This document shows positions 44,223 through 52,910 of a stretch of 64,000 bases of DNA, piece after piece (positions within the stretch are counted from its first letter, which is position 1; the number at the start of each line of letters is the position of its first letter). Position numbers and translations under genes: made by a program. This stretch comes from Paenibacillus xylanilyticus (GTDB lineage Bacteria > Bacillota > Bacilli > Paenibacillales > Paenibacillaceae). The DNA lies in assembly GCF_009664365.1 (NCBI RefSeq), contig NZ_CP044310.1, forward strand, positions 2,181,001 to 2,245,000, given 5' to 3'. Below the pieces are notes generated by a model. It did no database searches and was not told the DNA's origin. It saw only the letters and a program-made list of their open reading frames with translations.

Positions 44223-44276
44223 ACTTTAGATAAAATGAGTATTAAATATCAATAGAGCCTAGGACCATTGTATAAA

Positions 44277-44320
44277 TCACAAGTTTTTATGTCTAGCGTC
44301 ACAAGTTTTTATGTCTCGCG
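44277..44320. repeat. 22-bp tandem duplication at the ykvI 3' end
   Basis: Two adjacent 22-bp copies (44277-44298 and 44299-44320) differ at one base. The second contains the last codons and stop of the YkvI gene; the first repeats the same residues RHKNL and stop downstream of it. Confidence 0.85.
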
Positions 44321-45357
44321 CGAAAGCTTCCCCAGCGGTCGATCACCAATCTTCCGGCCCAGACTAGGGCAAGGCTGCCGAAGATTGGATAGAGAATGGA
44401 TAGGAGAGAACTGAATCCAAACTGGCTGAGTGAGTAGCACAGAAGCATAATGGTTAATGTAATTAATCTAGGATGGACTTGTAAGTGCTGACCAAGCTGA
44501 AGAGTCATACCATAGATATCTGCGACGAATGTTGTGAATATTTCCATGAAGATCAGAGTTACATACACAGATTGCACAGCCCATCCAAGTTGGAAGGCAA
44601 TGCTCCCCATCGGAATTTCGAACTGCATGATACCTGGCATCTGGGCTGACATGGCGAAATGGGCGGCTAACAGCATAAAGCCTACGCCGATTCCGCCGAG
44701 TACACCGCCCCATTTCAGGACATTACGATCACGGATCTGATTGCCTACCGGCACCAGAACAGCTTGGGCCAGTACCAGATTGAAGGATGAATACAATAGT
44801 GGAGACAGCCACACCTTTATAGGATTGGTATCTGTAGTCAGCGTAACGAACCGTAAGGCACCGGGATGGTGTATGGTGCTTGTAATCATGAGGATGGACA
44901 ACAGGAGCATCATCGGAACCACAATGCTATTCATTTGCAATATGGCTTTGATGCCTCGTCCAAGAAGCAGATACGTTCCCACTATCGTAATAATCAAACC
45001 AGTCTGGTAATTCAGTCCAAGATGCTCCACGAAGACAGAGCCTGCTCCGGCGAGCATTACACTGTTTACACCAATAAGTATCAGAAGCGTTATCCAGGTA
45101 ATCCACTTTCCAGCCTTATGGCCAAATAGGTGCTTGTTCAGGTCCTCGTAAGAGCGGGAGCCGGTATCATGGGCGATGAGCATCATTTTGGTGCCCAGCC
45201 AGACAAATAGTATGGTCGATAAGACAATGGTGATGGTGGCCCATTTGCCATACTGGGTAAAAAACTGCAGTATTTCCTGCCCTGTCGCGAAGCCTGCTCC
45301 TACAACCGTTCCGATGTATGTAAATGCGATCTGCAGCACCCGGAATGCCTGTTTCAT
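44299..45357 (-). CDS. YkvI family membrane protein (APC-superfamily transporter-like)
   Basis: A 352-residue protein with about ten transmembrane segments, beginning FRVLQIAFTYIGTVVGAGFA-TGQEILQFF, the GTVVGAGFATGQE glycine-rich helix-1 break typical of the YkvI group in the amino acid-polyamine-cation superfamily. Substrate is unknown. ATG start with GAGAGGGG upstream. Its stop codon lies in one copy of a 22-bp tandem duplication. It diverges from the xpt gene. Confidence 0.85.
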   Translation of the reverse strand: MKQAFRVLQIAFTYIGTVVGAGFATGQEILQFFTQYGKWATITIVLSTILFVWLGTKMMLIAHDTGSRSYEDLNKHLFGHKAGKWITWITLLILIGVNSVMLAGAGSVFVEHLGLNYQTGLIITIVGTYLLLGRGIKAILQMNSIVVPMMLLLSILMITSTIHHPGALRFVTLTTDTNPIKVWLSPLLYSSFNLVLAQAVLVPVGNQIRDRNVLKWGGVLGGIGVGFMLLAAHFAMSAQMPGIMQFEIPMGSIAFQLGWAVQSVYVTLIFMEIFTTFVADIYGMTLQLGQHLQVHPRLITLTIMLLCYSLSQFGFSSLLSILYPIFGSLALVWAGRLVIDRWGSFRARHKNL

Positions 45358-45560
45358 GCGTTTCCCCTCTCAGGCCCCATAATAGTTTGGACATGCGGGT
45401 ACCATGGTACAAGGTATGCTTGACCCTGGTAACTCATGACAATTGTAAGAAGCTTTCGTTCTCAGAATCGGTCAATGATGGAGGAAAGCCGATTTCGCTT
45501 GAACTGACAGCCTCATCTATGATACTTTTACCTCATAGGATAGGCTTGGGAGGTCGAATG

Positions 45561-46142
45561 ATGGAAATATTAAAACAACGAATATTACAAGAAGGCGTAG
45601 TCATCTCGGATCAGGTGCTGAAGCTGGACGGATTATTGAATCACCAGATTGATCCTGCACTGACAATGGAGATGGGCCGCGAGTTTGCTGCTCGCTTTCG
45701 TGAAAGTGGAGTGACACGGGTCATTACCGTGGAATCTTCAGGGATCCCGGTTGCTTTTGCCGCAGCACATGAACTTGGGGTGCCGCTCGTATTTGCCCGT
45801 CGAAAAAAGACACTTCTGGCAGATCCCGATGCCTACTGTGAACGTGTACCTTCCTTTACCAAAGGGATCGTAACCGATATTATGGTATCCCGCGAATATA
45901 TTCATGAGAATGACCGTATTTTGTTTATAGACGATATTATCGCCAACGGAGATGCAGCTCGCGGTGTCATTAAGATCATTGAACGTTCAGGGGCGGAGCT
46001 CGTCGGATTCGGTGTCGTGGTCGAGAAATGTTTTCAGGCCGGTGCACGTACGATCCGCGAGCAGGGCATTCCGGTGGAAGCTTTGGTGCGCATTCGTTCA
46101 CTGAATGATGGAACCGTGCAATTCGACGATAACCAAATGTGA
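45561..46142 (+). CDS. xpt: Xanthine phosphoribosyltransferase
   Basis: A 193-residue purine salvage enzyme converting xanthine and PRPP to XMP. The PRPP motif ILFIDDIIANGDAARG is at about 125-140, with VESSGIPVAFAAAHELGVPL and FARRKKT further upstream, matching B. subtilis Xpt in length and order. The ATG at 45561 is 7 nt after GGGAGG (an ATG at 45558 is adjacent). No purine riboswitch or PurBox is visible upstream and no pbuX follows, unlike B. subtilis. Confidence 0.93.
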   Translation: MEILKQRILQEGVVISDQVLKLDGLLNHQIDPALTMEMGREFAARFRESGVTRVITVESSGIPVAFAAAHELGVPLVFARRKKTLLADPDAYCERVPSFTKGIVTDIMVSREYIHENDRILFIDDIIANGDAARGVIKIIERSGAELVGFGVVVEKCFQAGARTIREQGIPVEALVRIRSLNDGTVQFDDNQM

Positions 46143-46180
46143 CAGTTTAAAGGAAAAAGCCTATTTTTTGAACAATGCCT

Positions 46181-46208
46181 TTGCATGACCGCGAATTTCA
46201 TTTATAAT
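46181..46208 (+). promoter_or_regulatory. Promoter of the 109-aa protein gene
   Basis: TTGCAT (46181-46186), 16-nt spacer, TATAAT (46203-46208), 30 nt upstream of the start codon. Confidence 0.6.
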
Positions 46209-46238
46209 GGGGTTATGTTAGGGAGAGGAGGCAACACC

Positions 46239-46568
46239 ATGGGGAACCAACCGGCATCAGAACAATTTTTTATTGAAAAGCTGGCGGAGTCGAAAGTTCA
46301 TTTTGAACGTGCCCTGGATTGTAAACATACGGAATTCGATGACCTTTATCCCTATATGATTGAACATCCTCAATTTTTCTGGTACAAACGCTATGTTGCC
46401 TGGTCAGAGTTGCTGACCATTGTAGGCTTGTGTGAAGAGTTGTCCTTCGCTTGGAAAGAACAATTTACACCACATCAAGTGGAGTACCTTGAAGAACGTG
46501 TGATGTCCGCCAAAGTGCTTGATTTTTGGTTCGAGAAGAACGACAGCAAAGAGCACGCGCAGCGGTAA
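46239..46568 (+). CDS. Conserved hypothetical protein (109 aa)
   Basis: A soluble protein rich in aromatic and acidic residues (YPYMIEHPQFFWYKRYVAW, SAKVLDFWFEKND). No known motif. The ATG at 46239 has GGAGAGGAGG upstream and a sigma-A promoter at 46181-46208; a terminator follows at 46620-46655, so it is monocistronic. Confidence 0.65.
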   Translation: MGNQPASEQFFIEKLAESKVHFERALDCKHTEFDDLYPYMIEHPQFFWYKRYVAWSELLTIVGLCEELSFAWKEQFTPHQVEYLEERVMSAKVLDFWFEKNDSKEHAQR

Positions 46569-46619
46569 CTTTCAGTCGGGATATTTTTCGAATGACATAA
46601 CAGTCCAATACAGTCACGT

Positions 46620-46655
46620 GAGACCTAAATGACTCTTCATTTAGGTCTCTTTTTG
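46620..46655 (+). terminator. Terminator of the 109-aa protein gene
   Basis: Perfect 13-bp stem GAGACCTAAATGA / TCATTTAGGTCTC with loop CTCT and a T tract. Confidence 0.87.
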
Positions 46656-46686
46656 TAAATTATTTTGAAACATAGGAGCCATAGAC

Positions 46687-46902
46687 ATGATTAGTGATGC
46701 AGAATTGGATGCACTGCGCTTATCGGGTGAAAAAGTAAGAGTGGTACGGGATGGTCTGGAATCCAACGACGTAACAGGAATTGTCGTTGCATGGGATGGG
46801 GAACAGGTGCTTATCCGTCGCCAGAACAGACGTGTGGTTAAGCTGGACCGCAGCTATCGCTATCAGCTCTTTAGTGAACCGCGCCAAAGTCCGGCTGAAT
46901 GA
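46687..46902 (+). CDS. Small hypothetical protein (71 aa)
   Basis: A soluble basic protein, MISDAELDALRLSGEKVRVV, then RDGLESNDVTGIVVAWDGEQ and VLIRRQNRRVVKLDRSYRYQ: a compact beta-rich (KOW/SH3-like) pattern. No family recognised. TAGGAG site upstream of the ATG. Confidence 0.6.
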   Translation: MISDAELDALRLSGEKVRVVRDGLESNDVTGIVVAWDGEQVLIRRQNRRVVKLDRSYRYQLFSEPRQSPAE

Positions 46903-47031
46903 ATAGAGCCGCTCTGGAGACGGATGCATGGAATTACCATGGATGGTTTGGCATAATTCCGCCACTCGGGAGAGAAGATAGGTACAGCGAGAATTCGTAA
47001 ACTTATCAGCCGAGAGGATGTGCGGGTAGCC

Positions 47032-47361
47032 ATGACATTGATGAATGATAAGGTACATGCCTACAAGGATCAGATTGGAGAATTAAGCGATGTGTTGCCT
47101 GGCGTAGTCAAAGCGTATCACGATTTTACAGGTGAATGCTTTCAGTCAGGTGCCATCGACGCCAAAACCAAGCAGCTGATTGCCCTCGGCATCGGATTGT
47201 TTGCCAATAACGAAGTATGTACGTTTTACCACGTAGAAGAGGCCCGTGCGAAGGGCGCAACCGATCAGGAGATTATGGAGACGGTTGCGGTAGCTGGAGC
47301 GGTAGGCGGCGGTCACGCGCTGTCTCAAGGCGCAATGCGTGTGCAAAAAGCGTTGCACTAA
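47032..47361 (+). CDS. Carboxymuconolactone decarboxylase/AhpD-like protein
   Basis: A 109-residue helical protein of the CMD family: VVKAYHDFTGECFQSGAIDA, KTKQLIALGIGLFANNEVCT-FYHVEEARAKGAT, QEIMETVAVAGAVGGGHAL. Redox members have CxxC before the His; here the segment is NEVCTFYH, with a single Cys, so AhpD-type disulfide activity is doubtful. Start is uncertain: ATG 47032 is listed, with GTG 47020 and ATG 47041 possible. Confidence 0.8.
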   Translation: MTLMNDKVHAYKDQIGELSDVLPGVVKAYHDFTGECFQSGAIDAKTKQLIALGIGLFANNEVCTFYHVEEARAKGATDQEIMETVAVAGAVGGGHALSQGAMRVQKALH

Positions 47362-47400
47362 GGTTTTCCTGCAAGTGAGTCTGAATAACCAGACAGCAAA

Positions 47401-47428
47401 ACAGGCTCTGGAGCATTCCAGAGCCTGT
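47401..47428. terminator. Bidirectional terminator between CMD and NlpC/P60 genes
   Basis: Perfect 12-bp stem ACAGGCTCTGGA / TCCAGAGCCTGT with a 4-nt loop, T's on both sides, between convergent genes. Confidence 0.87.
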
Positions 47429-47440
47429 TTCTTGTCCAAC

Positions 47441-47911
47441 TTATATTTTTCCAAGCATCTTGTTATACATAAATTGTCCGGTCACCCGGCGCGCTGTTAC
47501 ATAGCGGTCACTGAAGTATGGATTCGACATTTTGGTGATGCTGACACCTTTACTGCTGGAAGCATGAGCGAATTGTCCGCCCCCGATGTATACGCCTGTA
47601 TGCGAAATTCCGCTGCCTGAAGTGTTGAAGAATACTAGATCCCCTGTGCGGATATTGGCCTTGGATACCGGAGTACCCGCCTTGGCTTGCTGCTGTGACG
47701 TACGTGGCAATTCAATGCTATATTTTTGGAAAATATATCTCATAAATCCAGAGCAATCAAACCCGGCCAGCGTCGTGCCGCCCCACTTATAAGGTATTCC
47801 AGTCATGTTGTTAACGACGGTGTTAATACTGCTCGCCTCAGTGCTTGCTGCACCAGATGTAAATAGAACGGCTGCGCCAAAAATAGAAATGATCAGTTTT
47901 TTCAAAATCAA
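47441..47911 (-). CDS. Secreted NlpC/P60 (C40) cell-wall endopeptidase
   Basis: A 156-residue exported hydrolase: signal peptide (LKKLIISIFGAAVLFTSGAA-STEASS), then an NlpC/P60 domain with Cys in FDCSGFMRYIF (about residue 53), His in SGISHTGVYIG (about 103) and the third His in FAHASSS (about 115). Such enzymes cut the gamma-D-Glu-diaminopimelate bond of peptidoglycan. TTG start at 47911 behind GGGAG (a TTG two codons later is also possible). A c-di-AMP riboswitch precedes it, linking its expression to c-di-AMP and hence osmotic and wall homeostasis. Confidence 0.92.
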   Translation of the reverse strand: MILKKLIISIFGAAVLFTSGAASTEASSINTVVNNMTGIPYKWGGTTLAGFDCSGFMRYIFQKYSIELPRTSQQQAKAGTPVSKANIRTGDLVFFNTSGSGISHTGVYIGGGQFAHASSSKGVSITKMSNPYFSDRYVTARRVTGQFMYNKMLGKI

Positions 47912-47923
47912 TGTTCTCCCTTC

Positions 47924-48045
47924 GATGCCTACGGAGTTAGCTAAGGGTTCGGTAGAAGGTTCCCTATATTTCCTATGTATAAGAATAATTCACCCAAAAT
48001 GGTTCCCCCGTTTTCAAACATGAAACTCGGCAAATGAATAATTAA
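47924..48045 (-). promoter_or_regulatory. c-di-AMP (ydaO/yuaA) riboswitch
   Basis: Reading the minus strand, the leader of the NlpC/P60 gene contains in order GCCGAGTTTC, ACGGGGGAACCA, TTGGGTGAATTATT, AGGGAACC, CCGAACCC, TTAGCTAACTCCGTAGGC and then the gene's ribosome binding site. This is the conserved series of the ydaO-yuaA class, which binds cyclic di-AMP and is a genetic OFF switch commonly found upstream of cell-wall hydrolases and potassium transporters. I see no separate terminator stem before the start codon, so the output may be at translation or through an overlapping fold. Confidence 0.93.
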
Positions 48046-48064
48046 TATTTTGTAACCTTTTGAA

Positions 48065-48093
48065 ACTATATTGCATAAATGCGTAATTGTCAA
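48065..48093 (-). promoter_or_regulatory. Sigma-A promoter of the riboswitch-NlpC/P60 transcript
   Basis: On the minus strand: consensus TTGACA (48093-48088), 17 nt, TATAGT (48070-48065), about 20 nt before the riboswitch core. Confidence 0.8.
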
Positions 48094-48332
48094 ACCTTTC
48101 TTCCTTCTGCAATGTTAACGGAATTCAAGACTTTTTGTGGAAAGTAGTAGTTCTCCATGTTTATTTATGATGACAAAAACGTAATTTGTGTTTCATCAGC
48201 GCAAAAATTGGACAAATAAGTAAATTGGAGTAGTAGAGGAGAGCGTGGTTCATTTTTAGCAGGGAAAGTTTGTTCTCAAGCAGATTTTAATTCCTTTTGG
48301 TTATCTTAGTTTTATACTAAATCATTTAAGTG

Positions 48333-48361
48333 TTGACACACTGAATTTCACATGATATATT
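48333..48361 (+). promoter_or_regulatory. Promoter of tRNA-Leu
   Basis: Consensus TTGACA (48333-48338), 17-nt spacer, TATATT (48356-48361), about 43 nt before the tRNA 5' end. Confidence 0.8.
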
Positions 48362-48404
48362 ATTTCTTGTCGCCGCGATAGATTATCTCGGAGATATGCC
48401 ATAT

Positions 48405-48489
<85 letters not shown>

Positions 48490-48500
48490 TCATAAGAAGA

Positions 48501-48543
48501 AAAGGTTTCTCGTTAGGCTAACGCCTGCGGGAGACCTTTTTTT
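48501..48543 (+). terminator. Terminator of tRNA-Leu
   Basis: AAAGGTTTCTC / GGGAGACCTTT stem (one G-T and small loop) capped by TTAGGC-TAAC-GCCTG, followed by seven T's. Confidence 0.83.
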
Positions 48544-48659
48544 ATGTCTTTTTACTTGACCATAAGACCATAACTACGATACACACATCGTTACTTAAAC
48601 AACGTCCTTCGAATCGATCTTATAGCAGCGGCTCACTTGCAAAATCTTCGGTGTAAGGG

Positions 48660-48787
48660 GGAGAAATGCCTGTTCTATGGCTGTTGTACCCCCGCTTTCA
48701 TGGTGAAATGTACGCAAAATTCCGAATTGTACCTACCCTGAGCATAATACATCCACTATTCTTTTCACGTAAGGAAAGCGCTATCAT
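48660..48787 (+). promoter_or_regulatory. Composite control region of the GH27 gene: TGTAC repeats plus cre-like box
   Basis: The block contains GGAGAAATG (48660), three TGTAC half-sites (48685, 48709, 48728), CATCCACTAT (48750-48759) and a cre-like GGAAAGCGCTATCA (48773-48786), in the same order and almost the same spacing as the block at 55296-55424 before the ABC operon. TGTAC repeats about 20 bp apart suit an AraC-type regulator; the cre box suits CcpA. Both proteins are inferred, not shown. Confidence 0.65.
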
Positions 48788-48829
48788 TATGGATTTTGAA
48801 TTCACTATTTCAGAGGGGGTAGGGATGAT

Positions 48830-51800
48830 TTGAAGCGAATGGGTAAACGGATAGTGATGGTTTTTCTGGTGTTCATCTTTGCGGCAGTTCAGTTTGGATT
48901 TACAGGGACCAAAGGTCGTGTGGTTGAAGCGGCTGCAGAGACGACATTAGCTGAGAAACCTTACATGGGCTGGAGCAGTTACAGTATGCAGGTGTATGAC
49001 CCTTCCGTAAAATGGACATCAGCGGAGAGCATCAAGAAGCAATCGGATGCCATGCGCGAGAAGTTACAGGCTCATGGCTATGAATATATCAATATTGATG
49101 CGGGATGGAACGGAGATAATGATGAATACGGAAGACCGATTCCTAACCAAGAACTGTATCCGAACGGATTCCAGGAGGTTATCGACTATGTTCATAACAA
49201 TGGTCAGAAGATCGGGATCTATCTGATTCCCGGATTGTCCATTGATGCATACAATAAAAACCTTGAGATCTATGGGACGGGCGGAGCTTGCCGAATGCAG
49301 GATATTGCTTATCAGCCGCTTACCGTGATGGATGCTTGGAATGCGTATACCTACAAGATTGATTTTTCGAATCCATGTGCTCAGAAATACATCGATTCCA
49401 TTGCAGATCTTCTGGGCGAGTGGGGCATTAACTTTGTCAAATTCGACAGCGTGACTCCAGGATCAGGCATTAACAATCTGAGCCGGGATGCACGAGGCGA
49501 TGTGGAGGCTTGGTCCAAGGCTTTGGCAAGGCACAATATCTGGTTCGAGCTTTCATGGGCACTGGACCATAACTACGTGGATTTCTGGAAAAAGCACGCC
49601 AATGGCTGGCGTATCGATTGGGATGTCGAAGCATACGACAGCAATGTGGGTTTAACACAGTGGGCTAACATTGCACGACTGTTTCCAATCGCTGCACTTT
49701 GGTGGCGTGATGCGGGCACTGGCGGGTGGAATGATTTTGACTCGCTAAACGTGGGCAATGGTTCCATGGATGGGCTCACCAAGGATGAACGGAAGACAGC
49801 CATGACATTCTGGGCGATCTCGTCTGCACCGTTGTATACAGGGAATGACATGACCAGGCTGGACAGCTATGGACTTGAACTTCTTACCAATGATGAAGTG
49901 ATCGCTGTCAATCAGGCTGGACGTCCGGCTCATCCGGTATCGATGGATACCCAGCAGCAGGTATGGTACGCCAATAACGGAGATGGAACGTACAGTGTGG
50001 CTCTCTTTAATCTGGGCAACCGGAGTGCTGAGGTCAAGGTCAATTGGAGCGATATCGGTCTGGATGGACCTGCATCGGTCCGTGACCTGTGGAGCCACTC
50101 CGAACTGGGTACCTTTAACGAGGGATTTAGCAGTGGTTTATTGGAGCCTCATGCTTCACGCATGCTGAAAGTCAAGGCGCTGAGCGGAACATCGACGGTG
50201 AATGACGATGATACAGGCATGCGGTATACCGGAGATTGGAAGCGAAATGGAGGCAAGGAACAATTAGAGGGTTCACAGGACCTGACGATAGCGATTCAGG
50301 ATTCCACAGACAATGATCGAACGATTGCTGATCCAGCGAGCGAATCCAATGTAGCCGATGAACCGAATGCTGTACCAGCCGTTTCAGGAGACGATACCAC
50401 GGTTACCGAGGTGGTCTACGTTAACGATGACGACAGTGAGATACGGTACACAGGTTCATGGAATGCGAATACTGGCAGGGGTTTCGGTGACTTCAATGAC
50501 GATGTGCATTATACGGAAAAAGACGGCGATTATTTTGAATACACGTTCACAGGTACAGGCATCGAGCTGCTGACAGAGAAGCATCAAGAGCAGGGGGACA
50601 TGAGCATTATTCTCGATAATGGTGAGGTAGAACGGATAAGCGCTTATACCGATGGAGAAAGGGAAGCCCAGCAGGTGCTGTTCAGCAAAACAGATCTGCC
50701 AAGTGGAACACATACCCTGAAGGTTGTTAAGGCATCGGGCCAATACATGCTTCTGGATGCACTTAAGGTAACCAGGGAACAAGAGTCTGGTGGGCAGAAC
50801 AGTGAATTAAGCCCAACCGCTGCAGACTTTGATAAGGCAGTGGATCAGCAAGCGGATGTGAAAATCACGTTAAACCTGAACGGTAATATGTTAACTGGTG
50901 TGGAATACAACGGGGACGATCTCGGCGAAGATGACTACGATGTCCTTGACAATACGTTAACGATCAAGAAACAATACCTCACCCAACTGCCCGTGGGCAC
51001 AACGAAGTTTAACGTGGTATTTAGCGCGGGGGATCCGCAGACGCTCACGATTAAGGTTATTGACACCTCCGGAATCCGATTCGCGATGATTAACAATGAC
51101 GATCCCGCGATCAAGTATAGCGGCAACTGGTCACGCAGCACGGGAAGAGGATTTGGCGACTATAAGGATGATGTGCATTACGCCGAGCAGAACGGCGATT
51201 ATTTTGAGTATGAATTCAGAGGAACGGGTATTCAGTTTTTTACGGAAGTGGATCCGTCCCAGGGCGACATGGATATTTACGTGGATGGTGAGTTTAAGGA
51301 AACGGTAAGTGCTTACCGTGACGGACGTTTGGCGCAGCAAAAGGTCTATAGTGTCTCAGGGCTGCCAGATGGGCTGCACACGCTTAAAGCCGTGAAAAAG
51401 TCAGGGCGGTTCATGCTGCTTGACTTCCTCAAGGTGGAGATTCCCAATATCATTCAGCCGGTGAGTGCTGTTTTTGACAAAGCTGAATCTGCTCAAGCCG
51501 ATATTGAAGTGACACTTTTGCAGGAACCGGATAGTTTCAAGAAGATTATGAATGGCTCACTTGAGCTGGTTAAGGGAACCGATTATGAGGTAACAGGGGA
51601 TAAGGTGACGCTTAGAAAATCCTACCTTGCTGCGCAGCCTCTCGGCACGTTGAACCTCCGTTTTATTTTTGGCGGCGATTATCTCAATGATGTTCATTAT
51701 TCAGCAGTAAACGGTGATTCCTTTGAGTATGTCTTCAAAGGTACCGGCATCCGTATGATTACTCCGACTGGGCCGCAGCAGGGCGAGGTGGAGATCTACA

Positions 51801-52726
51801 TCGACGGAAATCTGGTGCAAACCGTAGATACGTACAGTGAGGGACGTAAAAATAGACAGGAAATCTACAGCATAACAGGCCTGACGAGTGGTGTGCATAC
51901 GCTGAAGGCTGTCAAAAAGTCTGGTGAGCTCATGCTCACGGATCAACTGAAATTTACGATAGCTGCTGGGGACAGCGGGCCAACAAATCCAACGAATCCA
52001 ACAAATCCGAGCAATCCATCAGGACCTTCTAATCCAGGGGGACCGTCATCTCCTGTTGTACAGCCTCCAGTTACTCCGGCTCCGGAAACAGAATCGGGAG
52101 AGGAATCCTCCGGGAATACGGAGACGACTCGGCATACGGCGTACATTAACGGTTATAAGGACGGATTGTTTAGACCAAATAACAAGATCACTCGCGCAGA
52201 GATGGCAATCATACTCGCCAAAGTCGTTGAAAAAGATGCTGCATTATCAGATGTGACGTTCAGTGATGTGAGTTCTTCCCATTGGGCTGCAGCAGCTATC
52301 GACAAGGTTGCAAAAATGGGATTGATGCAAGGCTACAAGGATGGCACATTTAAACCGAATCAGTCCTTGACCCGTGCAGAGATGGCGAGTTTGGTTGTGA
52401 GCCTGGCTCCGGATACGACCAAACCAGGCAGCGGGTTCTCTGATATTGGCAGTCATTGGGCTAAAGATGCGATTCAAAGAGCCCGAGGCCTGGGAATCCT
52501 GACAGGTTACAAGGACGGCACCTTCCGGCCGAATGCTGAGCTGACAAGAGCAGAAGCCGTTGTTGTCATTAACCGGGTGTTGGGAAGAGGCCCGCTTAAG
52601 GGAGTTTCACAGCCTCAGTGGAAGGATGTATCACCTTCCCATTGGGCTTTCGGAGATATTGAAGAAGCGTCGGTTAATCATAGTTCGAAGCCTGCTGCAA
52701 GTGGTGGAGAGCAATGGGTTAAATAG
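48830..52726 (+). CDS. Secreted GH27 glycosidase with repeated binding modules and SLH anchor
   Basis: A 1298-residue surface enzyme. Signal peptide to about residue 36; GH27 TIM barrel about 42-385 starting KPYMGWSSYS, with nucleophile Asp206 in VKFDSVTPG and acid/base Asp in WRIDWDVEAYD (about 263-265); beta-sandwich to about 455. Then come repeated modules of the VNDDDxxIRYTGxW / GDxFEYxFxGTGI type and X2-like domains (about 463-1030; see findings), a Pro/Asn-rich linker and three SLH repeats (about 1095-1270; YINGYKDGLFRPNNKITRAE) binding pyruvylated wall polymers. GH27 members cleave alpha-galactosides or beta-L-arabinopyranosides; the substrate is unresolved. TTG start at 48830. Confidence 0.93.
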   Translation: MKRMGKRIVMVFLVFIFAAVQFGFTGTKGRVVEAAAETTLAEKPYMGWSSYSMQVYDPSVKWTSAESIKKQSDAMREKLQAHGYEYINIDAGWNGDNDEYGRPIPNQELYPNGFQEVIDYVHNNGQKIGIYLIPGLSIDAYNKNLEIYGTGGACRMQDIAYQPLTVMDAWNAYTYKIDFSNPCAQKYIDSIADLLGEWGINFVKFDSVTPGSGINNLSRDARGDVEAWSKALARHNIWFELSWALDHNYVDFWKKHANGWRIDWDVEAYDSNVGLTQWANIARLFPIAALWWRDAGTGGWNDFDSLNVGNGSMDGLTKDERKTAMTFWAISSAPLYTGNDMTRLDSYGLELLTNDEVIAVNQAGRPAHPVSMDTQQQVWYANNGDGTYSVALFNLGNRSAEVKVNWSDIGLDGPASVRDLWSHSELGTFNEGFSSGLLEPHASRMLKVKALSGTSTVNDDDTGMRYTGDWKRNGGKEQLEGSQDLTIAIQDSTDNDRTIADPASESNVADEPNAVPAVSGDDTTVTEVVYVNDDDSEIRYTGSWNANTGRGFGDFNDDVHYTEKDGDYFEYTFTGTGIELLTEKHQEQGDMSIILDNGEVERISAYTDGEREAQQVLFSKTDLPSGTHTLKVVKASGQYMLLDALKVTREQESGGQNSELSPTAADFDKAVDQQADVKITLNLNGNMLTGVEYNGDDLGEDDYDVLDNTLTIKKQYLTQLPVGTTKFNVVFSAGDPQTLTIKVIDTSGIRFAMINNDDPAIKYSGNWSRSTGRGFGDYKDDVHYAEQNGDYFEYEFRGTGIQFFTEVDPSQGDMDIYVDGEFKETVSAYRDGRLAQQKVYSVSGLPDGLHTLKAVKKSGRFMLLDFLKVEIPNIIQPVSAVFDKAESAQADIEVTLLQEPDSFKKIMNGSLELVKGTDYEVTGDKVTLRKSYLAAQPLGTLNLRFIFGGDYLNDVHYSAVNGDSFEYVFKGTGIRMITPTGPQQGEVEIYIDGNLVQTVDTYSEGRKNRQEIYSITGLTSGVHTLKAVKKSGELMLTDQLKFTIAAGDSGPTNPTNPTNPSNPSGPSNPGGPSSPVVQPPVTPAPETESGEESSGNTETTRHTAYINGYKDGLFRPNNKITRAEMAIILAKVVEKDAALSDVTFSDVSSSHWAAAAIDKVAKMGLMQGYKDGTFKPNQSLTRAEMASLVVSLAPDTTKPGSGFSDIGSHWAKDAIQRARGLGILTGYKDGTFRPNAELTRAEAVVVINRVLGRGPLKGVSQPQWKDVSPSHWAFGDIEEASVNHSSKPAASGGEQWVK

Positions 52727-52746
52727 CTGAAAATAGTGCTAATTGA

Positions 52747-52774
52747 GAAGGGGACCACATAGGTCCCCTTCTTT
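52747..52774 (+). terminator. Terminator of the GH27 gene
   Basis: Perfect 10-bp stem GAAGGGGACC / GGTCCCCTTC, then TTTCTG. It separates the GH27 gene from the regulator. Confidence 0.8.
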
Positions 52775-52884
52775 CTGAATCCTTTTAATAAAGGGTGGGC
52801 TGTATTAATAAAGCGCAATGAATGAGCTGCTGCACAAGCAAGAAAACAATTGACTAAGCCAAAAAATGATATAATCTGTGATTA

Positions 52885-52898
52885 TGATAGCGCTACCA
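52885..52898 (+). promoter_or_regulatory. cre-like box at the regulator gene
   Basis: TGATAGCGCTACCA matches the CcpA consensus TGWAARCGYTWNCW except at one position. It lies just after a TATAAT (52870-52875), around the predicted transcription start, where CcpA would block transcription. Confidence 0.5.
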
Positions 52899-52910
52899 AT
52901 CAACTCGGCG

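Noticed and set aside
45362..45560. Purine riboswitch or PurBox before xpt
   Set aside because: No purine-aptamer core or PurBox palindrome could be read on the plus strand.
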